A stretch of 64,000 nt of DNA from Ciona intestinalis (lineage: Eukaryota; Chordata; Ascidiacea; Phlebobranchia; Cionidae), in assembly GCF_000224145.3 (NCBI RefSeq), contig NC_020168.2, positions 5,319,294-5,383,293 on the forward strand, in the 5' to 3' direction. The position numbers and the translations under genes were made by a program. Within the stretch, counting starts at the first letter, position 1, and each line of letters begins with the position of its first letter. Below the pieces are notes generated by a model that saw only the letters and a list, made by a program, of their open reading frames with translations, searched no databases and had not been told where the DNA came from. This document shows positions 1 through 13,300 of the stretch, one piece after another.

Positions 1-1247
1 GGAGTTGCTGACGTAACTGAAAATGAAAATTAGGATTTTGCTTACCAGTGAGCTACAATGTTTTTTTTGTAATTTCTAAATTTTTAGACAGGTTAAAAAA
101 ATACATTTTTTTCTAAATTTTTTTCTAAAAAACTTTTAAAGAACATGCTTTTAAAACTATTTTTGACAGACTAATTATTTAAGAAACAAATTTTAAACTT
201 TCGTTAAAATTTTACTTATGAAATGAATAATAAATAAATAGCAGAAGTAATTCAATGCAATTTTCTACCTGAATCCTGATCCAACTGGGTTGTCAACAAA
301 CAAGACATGACCAAGACCAGTCCATGATGTTTCTCGTCTGTTCAAATTTAAATCAAGTGGTCCGAGTTCTTCAAAGTTTCCATAGCCAGTTCCAGATGCT
401 CCAGGTCCACCCTGTAATTAATAAAAAAATGATTTTTAATAAAAAACAAAATAAAAATGACACTTTATTAAATAAATTTTGTTTTTTGTTTTTAAAAATA
501 AACTTGGATTATTTTTGCACCAGAATCTTATGTTTAAAAATAATTGAAGGGATATTTTAGCAATAACATGTTGGGCGTGTTTTTGTGCATGTTGTTTTTG
601 CCTAATTTCTGACTATTATTTTTGTTGTTTTTTTCAATAAGAAAAAAATAAATTAAAATTTGGGTTTATGATAAAAAATAATGAAAATTACGGTTTAATC
701 TGAGATTGAAAGATTATGTTTTTATTAAAAAATCTAATATTTTTTTTGAAGAACTAAATAAAGTTATATCCTATTACCTGTAGCCACAAAATCACAGGTA
801 CTTCGTCAAGTGGTGGCAAGAATGCTGGTTGGTATGACACATCATGAAAGAACAACCACCAGAACATATGTGCGTCAGTACGTACATCCACGTACCCCCA
901 ATCTGACTTCACATCGCTAAGGGAACCGCCAGCATTTGCACTTGCGCATAATAGACCTGTATGGATGTATAATGAATGAATGTAACCTTGTGTGTCCGGA
1001 AAACGACAGTGGTTTATGTGGTTATAACATGGGTGCTCATACACCTTATACAAGTTACCATGTATGTTACTTTGTGGGTGTTTATACACAGAATAAAGAA
1101 ATCTGTAATACCTTTAATGCGTATGACATGATAAATTACTGTTGTAGTAAAAATAAGGTGATAAACAGACATAATTTGAAGAGAAATATATTTTAATATA
1201 GCAACAAACTCACCCAAAAAGGCAATCAAAGTCAGCTGCGAAAACAT
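1..1247 (-). CDS. SCPEP1: Serine carboxypeptidase, SCPEP1-like (5' part, partial)
   Basis: Family S10 serine carboxypeptidase, expected in the secretory or lysosomal pathway. Four exons are visible on the minus strand: 1214-1247, 778-956, 269-411 and 1-16; the rest lies beyond the left edge. Phases agree at each join and all introns are GT-AG. Exon 1 and the start of exon 2 encode a clean signal peptide (MFSQLTLIAFLGLLCASANA), which fixes the start at 1247. Exon 2 carries VRTDAHMFWWLFF, close to the vertebrate SCPEP1 segment VRKDAYMFWWLYY. Exon 3 carries WLQ-GGPGASGTGYGNFEELGPLD and FVDNPVGSGFSYV, which form the oxyanion-hole and substrate region of S10 enzymes. The catalytic Ser, Asp and His lie in the missing part. 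SCPEP1 is preferred over CPVL or cathepsin A because of the WLQGGPG context, but this was not tested by alignment. Confidence 0.9.
969..1092 (-). repeat. SINE fragment (tail) in SCPEP1 intron 1
   Basis: Starts with the family's TGAATGAATG tail and runs through the body words 'acgacagt', 'catacacctt' and 'accatgtatgt'. The tRNA-like head is missing. It produces spurious open frames in this intron. Confidence 0.7.
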
Positions 1248-2579
1248 AGTTGAACAAAATTAATAATTTAAACAAAATACAAAGTGTAGAAACCTACACA
1301 ACCTTAAACAAATCAAAAATAAGAACTATACATTTATTTATATTAAAACCTAAATAAAATGCTACAAGCCTACAATCTCAATCTTGTCTTTGTTTTTCCT
1401 GAATAAATTAAAAGTGTTACCTTGGCTTACATTTTCGTAATAAATTACAGCGCAGCAAAGCAACTGTTAACAGGAAATCGTGAAACATATGACGCAGAAT
1501 ACCGTGAGTCTCGAGTTTTATATCCTGCATGTGTTTATTTTTCGTCGAAGGGAAAAACCCTGTTTTAAGAGGTGTTCAAATCCAAGGAGGTTAAAACCCT
1601 TTTTTTCTCTTTCTTTAAACCCCGTTATCAAAACGTGTGCATAATATGTGAGGTATTTCGTTCAATATTTGGCCGCGGCCGATCAGCACATTTTAAAACC
1701 ATCCTATTTAACATATTATTTCACACGTCACCTTTAGAGTTTGAATGTTTTTTTTTTTCAGTTTGACAATGGTATATAGTAGGATTGGAGATGACGGGAG
1801 TAAGGGACACCTTTAGCATATAACATACAAATATCCTAATCGTGTTTTAAACAATAACAGCGGTCTATGAGAGTCGTGGAGATACAGTTTTATAATTCTT
1901 TGAATGTTCGTCCCCGCTTTTCGTTGATTGCCTCTCGCATAAAACGCCGTCCTTACAATGCGTTAAGATGAACTGAGTTTCACATCAGCTTAGAACTGAA
2001 AAGTTTAGCAGCAGTGTATTTCTATCGATCGAGACTTTGGGTAAAGGTTTATTACCATAGCGTTGCTATTATATTAATTGCTTAACTATTATTACCTCTC
2101 ATTGTTTACTATTCATGTTACATACCACTATTATTGTACTACTATAAAAAACGTAGTTTGCGACGCCATACGCTTTGCGTCGACGGATTCGAATTATAGT
2201 TGCAGCGGTATAAGCGCGAAAAAAACGACCAAGAACAGGTTTAGTAACTTTTGGTTCCGCGACAAAGTTGAAAATATATTCAAAAGGGGCCTTTGAGCAA
2301 GAATTCGCCTGGCGGTATAAGCCTTGCGTGTGTGTGCATTGTCAAACGCATAACGTTCTAAAAACGAACACTTTAGTTCCGGAAAACGCTGCATTTGTGC
2401 AGCCGGCTTAATGTTTTGACAACAAAGTAAAACAACAAAGTAAAGCGTTTGTATTTGCACAACCTTAGAAAGTAAGCCTTGTTTATATCATTAAACCAGT
2501 AATTATTAGTAATGGACCTAAATATTGTTATACTCTTCCAGGATTTGTGTGTTTTTGTTTAGACGGTAAATATCACAGT
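1248..2579. other. Divergent intergenic region SCPEP1 / DMT transporter
   Basis: About 1.3 kb between two head-to-head genes. It holds one MITE copy (about 1774-1920) and no coding exon I can support. A splice-acceptor-like 'tttttgtttag' lies just upstream of the transporter start (about 2552), so a non-coding 5' exon or a spliced leader is possible but not shown. Confidence 0.5.
1774..1920 (-). repeat. TIR-MITE copy A (truncated)
   Basis: Opens with tatagtagg and reads the inverse of the family body ('aatcgtgttttaaacaat', 'cggtctat', 'gaatgttc'). The far terminal repeat is lost. Confidence 0.7.
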
Positions 2580-3761
2580 ATGGTGGAATCAAGAAGGTAT
2601 AACTTGCGGCGATCAGCCGGTCTTATATGTGGCGTCATTTCTGCTTTCACCATGTCTCTCGGTGCTGTACTTTACAAATCGACAGAAGACTCCGCCAGCG
2701 TGCAAGCATGTTTCCTCCGCTATGCATTTTTATACCTCTTCAACATTCCGTGTCTGACTTTTAAAACAATAAAGAACGAACTTCCGGATATAAACTTAAA
2801 CTCAATGTCGTACTTGTTAGCTTTTGGATTTTTTTCCATTGGAAGTACCCTTACATTTTACCTTTCCCTCGATGAGCTTTCTGCAGGTGACAGCATCGCA
2901 ATATCCTATTCTTACTTCGTTATCACCTTGGCGGTGTCCTACATATTCTTGAAAGGTAAGTTAATATATAGTAGGGTTGGGGAAGATGGGACACTTCTTC
3001 ACTTTCTTTGTCGTCCCGTTTAGTAGTAAACAAAGAACATTTAAAGATTTATAAAACCGTATCCTCACGACTTCCACAGACTTGTTAATTGTTTAAAACA
3101 CGAGCAGGTAATATATATATTCTAACACTGTGTTATTACTGTACTTTGACACTTTTATTAAATGTAGCTAATGTTTTTATTCCTACAATTTACGTTTATA
3201 GAAAAACATCATCCGGTTGTTATTATTCTGGCAATCGCTAGTTTGGTTGGTGTGTTCCTTGTGGCTCGTCCAACGTTCGTATTCGGGGACGACAGTGGAA
3301 CTAATGCTGATTCAAATCAAAACAGAGCTTTGGGGGTTGCTTTATCAGTCGCTTCCGCTTTTTTAGCTGCAGGAAGATTCGTTACCGGGAGAAAGTTAAA
3401 AGACAAAGTGCATCTGTCTCAGATTATGACTTCTGTCTGTGCACAAGCTTTGATAGCGTTCCCAATATATGCCTACATTACCGACCAGGGGTGGTACATC
3501 CCATGCATGTATGATTGGGGACGTTTAATTGCTAGCGTCTTAAGCGCTGCGCTATCTAGCTATATTCTGGCTTTGGCTCTTCAGCTTGAACGCGCCGGAC
3601 CAGTATCAATGGTATACACATCATTAATTGTATTTAGTTTTATATTAGAAATCATTTTGTTAAAAACTGTCCCGAAGATCACCAGTGTGATCGGTGCATT
3701 GCTTGTTTTGTTGGGTTCGATTGGAACGATTTTTGTCGAACTGAAATTCTCGTCAGAATAA
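2580..3761 (+). CDS. DMT-superfamily (EamA) transporter, SLC35G-like
   Basis: Multi-pass membrane transporter of the drug/metabolite transporter superfamily; substrate unknown. Two exons, 2580-2955 and 3202-3761, join in phase (TTG AAA G|AA AAA) to give about 311 residues, the usual length for a single-chain EamA or SLC35 protein. The protein begins MVESRRYNLRRSAGLICGVI and shows repeated hydrophobic segments. Family-like features are the early glycine/alanine-rich helix, the LDELSAGDSIAISYS segment ending the first EamA half, and LQLERAGPVSMVYTSLIVF in the second half. That pattern resembles SLC35G and bacterial RhaT/EamA proteins. An upstream in-frame ATG at 2547 would add 11 residues; 2580 is preferred because the first hydrophobic helix follows at the usual distance. 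A MITE occupies most of the intron. No closer orthologue is claimed. Confidence 0.85.
2967..3120 (+). repeat. TIR-MITE copy B in transporter intron
   Basis: Begins tatagtagggttggggaaga and keeps the body words 'tagtaaacaaagaacattt' and 'ttgtttaaaacacga'. The right terminal repeat is replaced by a TA-repeat tract. Confidence 0.75.
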
Positions 3762-4437
3762 TTATTGTTGGGATACATGCTAAACTGTAAAACACTGTAA
3801 AAAATGTAAAATATCGTGCTCAGTATTCTTTGGTTCAATGAGCGAAGAATTTAGTACAAAACATATGTTTACCTGGCTTAAGTTTTCTCTGATGCAACAC
3901 AACAGTTTGAAGGGAAACCACCTTTAAACCAGACCAGCTGATCACAGTAGTGCGCGGGAAAAGGAGGTAGGTAATCGCAACAGTATTTCGTCATTCAATT
4001 TCATTAGGCACATTGGCATACAAAGTAATATATTGTCGTTTTAGTTCGGTTTTACAAGATAAAGAATATTTAGGTCGAAATAAGATTGTTTAAATGTAAA
4101 AAAATTGGAACCAAAACTGACACGTGGCAGATAATGTTACACCGTTTATTGTACAGTATTATATGGGTTATGGGTAGTTAGCTAACGTAAATATTATCAT
4201 AGTACATAAGTTATGTACCCATTCTGAAACTATAGCAGTTTAATTATAGCTTTAACTTTTATCATTATTGATGTAGTATATGGTTCAATGCTTGTTATTC
4301 TAAAAAATGTTTTAAAAAAAATTGGTTTGTGATGTTTGTTGCTTGGTGTTAGTTAAACTGTTGTATGTCAATATAGATGAACCTGCCTTAGTTTTAATGC
4401 TTATTGGTCATGGTGTAATGTTATCTTACATTTTACT
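3762..4437. other. Intergenic region upstream of GARS1
   Basis: About 680 bp of A+T-rich sequence. No exon, repeat-family copy or RNA gene was recognised. Confidence 0.5.
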
Positions 4438-6624
4438 ATGATTCTAGGATTTCAAAGTACCTTTCTTAAAGTGTGCAAAACATTTTGTCCAAGGCGATTT
4501 GCATCGAAAAGTGTTTTGCAAGTACAAGAATTTGAACTGAGAAAACAGGAACTTATTAATAGGAAATTTCTAAAAGAAAAGCTAGAAATGGGTGATGCAG
4601 ATGCAGAAAAGGTCCTCGCGCCTCTACGTCTTCATGTTAAGGAGCAGGGAGACATCGTTCGAGGATTAAAAGAGAGCGGGGCCACAACAATTGACATTGA
4701 AAGAGCAGTTGCTGAGTTGAAAGCAAGGAAAAGGCAACTGCTTAACAAAGAGAATGAATTGGTTGCAAAGGAGGATTTTCCAAGACAGCAGATGGAAGAT
4801 ACTTTGAAGAGACGATTCTTCTATGGCCAAGCTTTTGAGCTGTATGGGGGTGTAAGTGGCTTGTATGACTTTGGTCCAGTGGGTTGCATGTTGAAAAATA
4901 ACATCATTTCAGAGTGGAAGCAGCATTTTATTTTGCATGATCAGATGCTGGAAATAGAATGTACAATGCTGACACCAGAGCCCGTATTACGCGCTTCAGG
5001 TCACATTGAGAGGTTTGCTGATCTGATGGTCAAAGATGAAAAAACTGGTGCTTGCTTTCGTGCAGATCATTTGCTCGAGGGACATATTGAAAAGCTGATG
5101 CAAGACAAGAAGGTTGGTTTGGATGTGAAGGAAAAGTGTAAGACTGTATTGCAGCAGCTGGACAACTATGGGAAAGAGGAATTGGGAACTCTAATGAGAG
5201 AGTTTGAAGTCAAATCACCAGTGACTGGCAATGAAATTTCAGACCCAATGGATTTTAATCTAATGTTTCAAACCACTATTGGACCAGGCAACGCAATGCC
5301 AGGATATCTTAGACCAGAAACTGCTCAGGGAATTTTCCTCAATTTTAAGAGATTGTTGGAATTTAATCAAGGAAAGTTACCATTTTCAGCAGTTCAAATT
5401 GGAATGTCGTTTAGAAACGAAATTTCGCCAAGATCTGGCTTAATTCGGGTGCGGGAATTTCAAATGGGTGAAATTGAGCATTTTGTTGATCCTTTGCGCA
5501 AAGAACATCCTTTGTTTTCGACAGTCAAGGATATTAAAGTCCCTCTTTACTCTAGCAAGGCACAATTGAATGGAGAAGCACCTTCAGTTAGGACCCTTGG
5601 ATCTGCAGTAGAAGATGGAACAATTGATAATGAGACACTCGGATACTTTATGGGCAGGATTTATCTCTTTTGTGTCAAAGTTGGAATAGACCCATTTAAG
5701 TTCAGATTTCGTCAGCATATGCAGAACGAAATGGCCCATTATGCCTGTGACTGCTGGGATGCTGAATGCAAAACATCATATGGGTGGGTGGAGTGCGTTG
5801 GTTGTGCTGATCGTTCGTGTTATGACCTAAAATGTCATTCGCAAGCTGCTAAAGTTAACTTGTCAGCCGAGAGGCCCCTTCCTGAACCTGTCCAAAGAGA
5901 CGTGGTTTCTCTTAGTTGCAATAAGCAAGCTGTGGGAAAAGCTTTTAAGAAAGATGCCAAGAAAGTGCAAGCGCATTTAGAAGGTCTCAGTGAAGAAGAG
6001 ATTGTGAATTTGGAAACTGAAATGACTGCTAATTCTGTGTATGTTTATACTCATTCAGATGGTGGAAAGTTTAACGTTCTACCAGGAATGGTGGCAGTAA
6101 AACGCACCAAGAAAACATTCCAAGTGGAAGAATTCATGCCTTCTGTCATTGAACCTTCATTTGGATTTGGAAGGCTGCTTTATTCCACATTGGAACACAA
6201 TTTTAAAATCCGAGCTGCAGATGAACAGCGTACGTTTTTCTCTCTTCCCGCTGTTATAGCTCCTTACAAGTGTTCTTTGCTTCCGCTAAGCAACAAACCA
6301 GATTTCAACCCCTTTATTACATCATTATCTTTAGCCCTGAAGAAACTCGGCATCTCACATAAGGTCGACACTTCATCTGGTTCAATCGGCAAGCGTTATG
6401 CACGTACTGATGAAATAGCTGTTCCCTTTGGTATCACCGTTGACTTTGATACAGTGAAGATAGAACCGCATACTGCAACTTTGAGAGAGCGTGACAGCTT
6501 GGTACAAATCAGGGCGACTGTTGAAGAAATTCCTCAGATTGTTTACGATCTTGTGCAAGAGAATACAACCTGGGAAGAAGTGATGAAAAAGTACTCTGTG
6601 TTCGAGGAACAAATTAATAAATAA
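4438..6624 (+). CDS. GARS1: Glycyl-tRNA synthetase (intronless)
   Basis: Class II aminoacyl-tRNA synthetase that charges tRNA-Gly in cytosol and mitochondria. One uninterrupted frame of 728 residues; human GARS1 is about 739. Residues 1-50 are basic and Arg-rich (ending FASKSV...), as in a mitochondrial presequence. The second methionine, residue 51 (position 4588), begins [17 protein letters not shown] and aligns with the cytosolic start of vertebrate GARS1, so dual products from two starts are likely. A WHEP domain follows (residues about 55-110, [12 protein letters not shown]...[11 protein letters not shown]). Catalytic features are [12 protein letters not shown], the motif 2 region [17 protein letters not shown] and the motif 3 region [12 protein letters not shown]. 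The C-terminal anticodon-binding domain includes the segment [20 protein letters not shown]. The lack of introns is unusual beside intron-rich neighbours. Confidence 0.97.
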   Translation: MILGFQSTFLKVCKTFCPRRFASKSVLQVQEFELRKQELINRKFLKEKLEMGDADAEKVLAPLRLHVKEQGDIVRGLKESGATTIDIERAVAELKARKRQLLNKENELVAKEDFPRQQMEDTLKRRFFYGQAFELYGGVSGLYDFGPVGCMLKNNIISEWKQHFILHDQMLEIECTMLTPEPVLRASGHIERFADLMVKDEKTGACFRADHLLEGHIEKLMQDKKVGLDVKEKCKTVLQQLDNYGKEELGTLMREFEVKSPVTGNEISDPMDFNLMFQTTIGPGNAMPGYLRPETAQGIFLNFKRLLEFNQGKLPFSAVQIGMSFRNEISPRSGLIRVREFQMGEIEHFVDPLRKEHPLFSTVKDIKVPLYSSKAQLNGEAPSVRTLGSAVEDGTIDNETLGYFMGRIYLFCVKVGIDPFKFRFRQHMQNEMAHYACDCWDAECKTSYGWVECVGCADRSCYDLKCHSQAAKVNLSAERPLPEPVQRDVVSLSCNKQAVGKAFKKDAKKVQAHLEGLSEEEIVNLETEMTANSVYVYTHSDGGKFNVLPGMVAVKRTKKTFQVEEFMPSVIEPSFGFGRLLYSTLEHNFKIRAADEQRTFFSLPAVIAPYKCSLLPLSNKPDFNPFITSLSLALKKLGISHKVDTSSGSIGKRYARTDEIAVPFGITVDFDTVKIEPHTATLRERDSLVQIRATVEEIPQIVYDLVQENTTWEEVMKKYSVFEEQINK

Positions 6625-6748
6625 CTCTAGTTACATAAAAAGTCATGTAGAGTCATATTTGGTTAAGGGTGATTTGGTTAGCAAATTTCTGCATGGGTGC
6701 TCTCTTATTTATCGTTTCAAATATAGATTTTGAAGTGTGTGTATAAAC

Positions 6749-7197
6749 TAGGGATGCACATTACAGAATTTCGAATCCATGAGATTCGAATCCTTTTGTA
6801 TTCGAATCTTATTACAGGATTCGGTATTCTGTTTAATGACGTCATTACACGTCATCTTATATACTATAGTAACAATTTTTGAAACTTATTAATTTTGAAA
6901 AAAAAAAATTTGGTGTTTGTGGGACTTTCGAGAGTAAACGTTTCGTAACGTCTTTTCATAGCCTACTATACGTTTCATGACGCAAAAACTACCCAATAGT
7001 ACAATTTTTGATCATTTTACAGCTCATGACCCAACAAGGCTGCTATGAAAGGGTCAATAAACTGACTTTTGTTGGTAAAATTTCCTTTTCCTATAAATAT
7101 AAAAAGATTCGAAATTCTAGATTCGGAATTCTAGATTCGAAATAAAGTATTCTAGGATATCCTAGAATACCTAATTATTCTGTAATGTGCATCCCTA
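6749..7197. mobile_element. hAT-type MITE
   Basis: A 449-bp non-autonomous DNA element. Its ends are perfect inverted repeats of at least 21 bp (TAGGGATGCACATTACAGAA... and its complement), and it is flanked by an 8-bp duplication with one mismatch (gtataaac 6741-6748, gtatgaac 7198-7205). TAGGG termini and 8-bp duplications are typical of hAT elements. It has no transposase frame. Internal 'attcgaa' words recur on both sides, and a perfect 24-bp palindrome lies at 7147-7170. Confidence 0.9.
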
Positions 7198-7399
7198 GTA
7201 TGAACTATGAAGCCATTTAATGTCATTTTTGATAAATATTGTCAAGTTTCAAATTATGTTGAAATATTTCCAATAGTGTTGTAGTTCATATTAGATAAAT
7301 AATAACAATTTTTTCATGGTGTGGTGATAAGTAATGTTGCATTGAATATATTGTAATAGATCAATTGTATTTAAATTGAATTGATATACCTGAAGTAAA

Positions 7400-10300
7400 A
7401 TGCCTGTTGAAAATGATTTCAAATCAGAGTTACCGTTCATGGATTTAAAAGTGAAGATCAAAATGTGGGAGATCACGTTTGCTAAGCAACATGGTAGAAA
7501 ACCGGGAAAAAATGATATTTCAACTGATGCAATAGCAAGAGATATGTACATCAAATACGCAAAGTAAGAGTTTATTGTTTGACCTAAAAATTTTTCGGTA
7601 ATAGTTATTACATGTGTTTAGTGAAATTCAAATTATTTCTCTTTTCAAAATGGCTGTATTACGTCTTGGGCCAAGATAATTAACGGCAATTGCTCTAACC
7701 CAGTGGTCACTAATGGGTTGTCCAAATTGTCAGTCATACAGAAAAATCAATCACCCACAAAGTTACATACATGGTAATTTATAACAAGCATGAGGTGTAT
7801 GAAACAGAACATCGTGTTAAAGTGACTAAAGCGTTTTGTTTTTTTGCAAGTATAAAGTAAATTTTATTACCTTACTTATTTCAGAATGAAAAAAGAGAAG
7901 GAAAATATACCTGTGGCTGTGGCTGAAAAAGGTAAATCCGTTTGGGGTAAATCCTTGTTGAAAGCAAACACAATGCCCCCTGATATGGATGACCATGTGG
8001 AAACTGCTAAGGAAGAAGAGGAAAAAAAAGAAGAAGTAGAGATTGTGGAAGAAGTTCCATCTTACAGGGATAATCTGAAGAGAAATTTGAAAAGTTCGTT
8101 CACAAGGCCGCGTTCTACTGCTTTTAAGAAATCGTATCCCACTGAAACTTTAAATTGTGATGAAAATAAAGAAAATGTAAAATTGGTGAACGTAAATGAA
8201 GAAATTTCCAAGGATGGTCTTGAGAATAATGGAGTAAAAGTATTAGCTTCACATAATTCAAATTTGGTACCACCACAAACGTGTGATGCTGCGAAGCCAA
8301 AAGCATTTACTGCGTTCGGTCAAAATCGAAAGATATTGAACTCTTCTGTGAGTTTGTCCTGGCTCAATGAACAATCGGATGATTTATCTGATCTTATAAA
8401 CCTGGAAGAAAACGTTAAAAATGAGAAGAAAATGAAGAAAATGGAAGAAGAGATAAGTAACACTTGTGAGATGCCAAGCAAAGATGATAAAACTAATTTA
8501 ATAAAAGATACTGAACGGGCTGGTCTGGGTGAAATACCTGTTTTTGTAACTGAGAATCCGAGTGTTTCTATGGCCAGTACAGAAAATGAAGCTAGTAAAG
8601 ATATTTCTACTCTATCTGTTCCATCTAATCCAGTTCAGGCAGAAGACAAAATTTCAGATGATTTTCCTGCAAATTTAAATAAAAGTGAGGAATCCCCACC
8701 TGTGAGAATAAAAGGGCAACCTGAGAAAATTGAAAGTGAGAATATGGAAACTTCTCAGCAGAATGAAAAAGGTGAAATTGAAATAAAGTTAAAAATTAAA
8801 ATGTTTCTATGCAACATGTCTGTGTTTAATTTTAATAATGACATCCACTAGCGCAGTAAAACCCCTCCATTTTCTCCCAAAAATGCGCCCATTTAAAACC
8901 GCTATTAAAGTAACATAGAATTATAAGAGATGACCCGATGACTTAACTCAAACCAACTGCATTTTTATTTCCATTAATTTTTAAATATTATATTTTTTTT
9001 TTACATTTCTTCCCCTAATTTTTTTTTACATTTAAAAAAATAATAATAAAATACCCAAACTGGGCTACTCCTACTAATGACATTCATTGTACAGGTGCAA
9101 AGTCTACTTCAAAAAGTGGTGGGTCGAGTGGAGGTGGTGGTGGTGGTCTCGCTAGCACCAACTTTCGCCGTTTAAACATGAAACAAAAAACATTTAGTAG
9201 AAAAGGGGGCCAGGGCCGATTTTTGAGGAAACAGGTGAAAAATTGAGAAAAATTATGTGAAGTGCAATTGTAAAAAAATGTTTGTTATTACCCCTGGTGT
9301 TATATTTGTTTTTTTTAATAGATAAAATTTTATTTTCAGGTTTTTCGAGAAAAACTTTCGAAAAAGGGTTTCTCGTTCCGGAGCGGTTGGAAAGGTAGGA
9401 GTGGTGGCTCGTCACTAGGTGGGGGTGGAGGGTACAGGGACAGAAGCGACGATAAATGTTTTAAATGTGGAGAGACCGGTCATTGGGCAAGCAAGTGTAC
9501 AGGTATTTATGTTTTAGTTTTAAATCACAGCTTCATGATTTGTATCATTGGAGTATAATGTTTCACTTTTAGATTATAAACCTTAATTTAAAAATATATT
9601 TCTATCATTTTTAGGAAAATTTAAAGGCAAAGCTAAAGAGCAGGATGCAGAAAATAAAGGTATATAATTTTAATTTCAATTTTTCTTTTATAATTTTGAC
9701 ATAAACTGAATTCATAAGCAGATCTTAGGGATATTTGGTGTTAAAAAAATGTTTTTACTTTCATCTTACACTTTTTAAACATCATCATGAACTTGTTTTT
9801 AGCCTCCTGGGACAAGTTTCTTGAAAATCTTGTTTCCGACCCTGCCAGCGAGCCTTTGTCTTATTCGAGCCAACAATTCCAACAAACACAAATCACACTG
9901 GAGCACGCTGAACCACTGTATACTGAAGATAGTTTCAATGAAGATGAAGTTTATTCAGTTTTAAAGAAGTTTGGTTTCTCCGAGTTTCGAACTGGACAAC
10001 TACAAGCAATGAAACGGATATTATTAGGTAAGTGTTTATTATACTGCGTAAATTTGAGCAGCTATGATTTTGTTGTCAGCCAAAAGAGCATATATATAGC
10101 ATATATATATATATATATCAATTTTACACTAAGTACTACATATATGATAATAAATTATCCCTAAAAAGGCTGCGGCAAATTTTAGTGTTTAAAAAAGCTG
10201 GTAAGCAAAAAGGAAAGTCCTGCTCTACTATATTGTAAACTATCATGAAATAAAAAATGTTTTTTTAATCTATCACAAATTCTAGAATGTTCGAACAGCT

Positions 10301-13300
10301 TTCAATATGTCAGCAACAAAACTTATTAATTTTCTATCCAGGAAAACCGACACTTCTTGTCCTGTCAACTGGTTCAGGGAAATCTTTATGTTACCAGCTT
10401 CCTGCATACATGTATGCTATGAAACGTAGCAGTATCACCCTTGTTATATCTCCTCTTGTATCGCTTATGGATGACCAAGTAAGTTTGTATCTTTATATCA
10501 TTGATAACTGATCATATGCTATATTTGATAACTGATCATAGCTATTTTAATTTAGCTCTTGGGTTTAAATCTCGTGTATCCGAATACATAAAAAAAAATA
10601 TACAATAAAATGAAAAACCTTGTGTGTATATATCTATCCTCCAATTTGAAAGCCCCTGGAATATATCTATCTTTTAATATTGGTAGTTTTATGTTAACAT
10701 AAAATTTATATTTTCCAAGGTTCATGGGCTTCCTAAATTTCTACGTGCCACCCGTCTCCACTCAGGCATGACCAAGGAACAAAGAGAAAAATCTATGGTT
10801 GAGATACAGAATGGAAATGTAAACTTTTCCTTACTTTTTTAATTTCCTAAAAAAATGAAATTAATTTCTAATTTTTTTACAATAAAATAAACTTTACGCA
10901 AATTCCTAAATTGTTTAAAAAACCATGTCATTGTTTTGTATTAATTAACTGCAAGAAAAAAATATAATTAATGACCAGTCTGCCAATTGTTTTACCTTAA
11001 ACTAATTTTAAGTAAAACTGTATGTTTTTTTTAAAATTATAAAGAAAAAAGAATTTTATGTAAAACTTTATTGTGTTCTTTTTAAGAGTAAGTGTGATAA
11101 CTGTTATACTTAAACCCAAATATTTTTACACAGGTGGATATTTTGCTTGTATCTCCTGAAGCATTGACCTCATGGGCAGGCATGTCACCTTACTACAGTC
11201 CTCTTGCAAAACTACCTCCTATATCATTTGTGTGCGTGGATGAATGCCACTGTTTGTCAGAATGGTCTCACAGCTTTAGACCTTCCTACCTTAGAGTTTG
11301 CAAAGTAAGATTCTGTTTTTAAAGCAATTTAGGCAGTTTTTTTACTGTGTTTTGGAAGAAATAGTAATTTTTAGGTATATTATGAAACTTTTTTATTTAA
11401 AAGATTACCATTTTTTAAACATTTATATTTAAAAGAATAGGTACTAAATATTTTATTATTTTTGCTAAGTATTTTAGCGTGTTAAAATGTTTTTTTAGGG
11501 TAAAAATCTAGAAAAATATTCTATTTTTTGTGCCTTTATTTCGTCACTTTGCGGAATTAAATATCGTTATTTCTGTTCAAATATCAGGTTCTAAAAGATC
11601 AGCTTGGAATAAAATGTCTGGTTGGTTTAACGGCTACATCTACACGCTCAACTTGTATCTCAGTGGCTAAGCAACTAGGTAAGCGAATCCTATTCCATGT
11701 AGGTATCATTATCCTCGCGTGGCTGAAAACCAACAGTTGTTATAACATGGGTGTTTTGTGATGATTCATACACCTTGTGCCAGCTTACAAGTTCCCACGT
11801 AACTGTATACATGATTGTTTTTTACTGTAATGCTAAAAACTATTACGCTATAGGACCTTGTCCTTACATAATAAAACAGAATAGAATATACATGTATTTT
11901 CTGCAGGTATAACAGATCCAAGACACGGTATGATCTTAAGCATGTCTCTTCCAAAGAACTTGTCTCTCTCTATTTCAAAAGACAGATATAAAGATGAGGT
12001 ACAAAACTATATAAAAATTTTTGTAGATAATTTTTTGTAGAGGGTTTTTCTTTTGCTTGTAATTCATTTATCTTATTTTTAAAAAAGATTGTTAAATTTT
12101 ATTGTGTCTTTTTATCTCAGGCGCTTGAAATGTTGCTAAATGGCGACCGATTTCGGAAACTTGACTCTGTGATCATTTACTGCACACGTCGAGACGAAGT
12201 GGCTCGTGTGTCCTCGTATTTAAGAACAAGAATGCAGAGAGAACCAACTGAAGCTGAGGTGAAGTTTTCTAATTAAAGCTGTTTTTCTTTAAAAAATTGT
12301 TTGTAATGTGTTTTTAATATATAGTATTTTTTTAAGCTTAAAAAAATATGTATATATAGATATAAATAAATTTTCAATGACCAATTCCTATTAACCATTA
12401 AATGTGACCCCCCAAACCATAAATTTAGAATCCAACTACTATCACACCATCTCACTAATTATATCATATTCGTTATAGCCAGAACCTGAGGAACAAATTG
12501 TTGAATCAAATTCAAAGAAAAGAAAAAGATCAACAAAACCAAAAAGTAAGGCGTTAACACGCTAAGTGTTACATATAGTCGGGCGGGGTAATATGACTTA
12601 TTACTTAGAAATGTTTTTACCTTTTTTTTCATCTAATGTGGTAGTAAACAAGGAATATTTACAGAATTAAATACCTCTTAAGGTATTGGATTTATGTGCT
12701 AAGGATATTCTATCTCACTACACAGTACTATAGAAACTAAACTAAAAATTAACATTTTTATTTTCCAGGCAGTAAAAAGAGAGCTGTTACAATTGAAGCT
12801 GATTGCTACCATGCAGGTAAAAAAATATTTAATTTGGTGATTTTTATTGCAAAACTTAAATCATTTTATTGTACAGTAACATCCACTAAGGTATATAGTT
12901 TTGTGGATATTCGTGTAAGTTATATAATTCTGTAAATATCCTTTGTTTACTACCAAGTTAGGCAGACAGAAGAAAATGAAAACAAACATGTTCTATATTA
13001 GCATATAATAAATATCATTTGTGTTTTATTGTTTTGGTGGCTGCAAAAACAAGCACTTCTTTAACTCATTTTTTCAAACATCACCTATTATATTTCCACA
13101 CGCCATTCTGTATAGGTATGTCAGCAGCTCAGCGTAGAAGCGTGCAGAAACGTTTTATGTCGGGTAAATTACGAATTGTGGTGGCAACTGTAGCATTTGG
13201 TATGGGAATCGACAAGCATGATGTGAGAGCGGTTATCCACTATAACATGCCCAGGTTAGAATAACAGTAGTTACTATTTTAAATGATCTAATAAACCAAA

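Noticed and set aside
936-1196. 86-codon plus-strand frame in SCPEP1 intron 1
   Set aside because: It is a reading frame of the SINE fragment; similar peptides appear at other SINE copies such as 34.0 kb.
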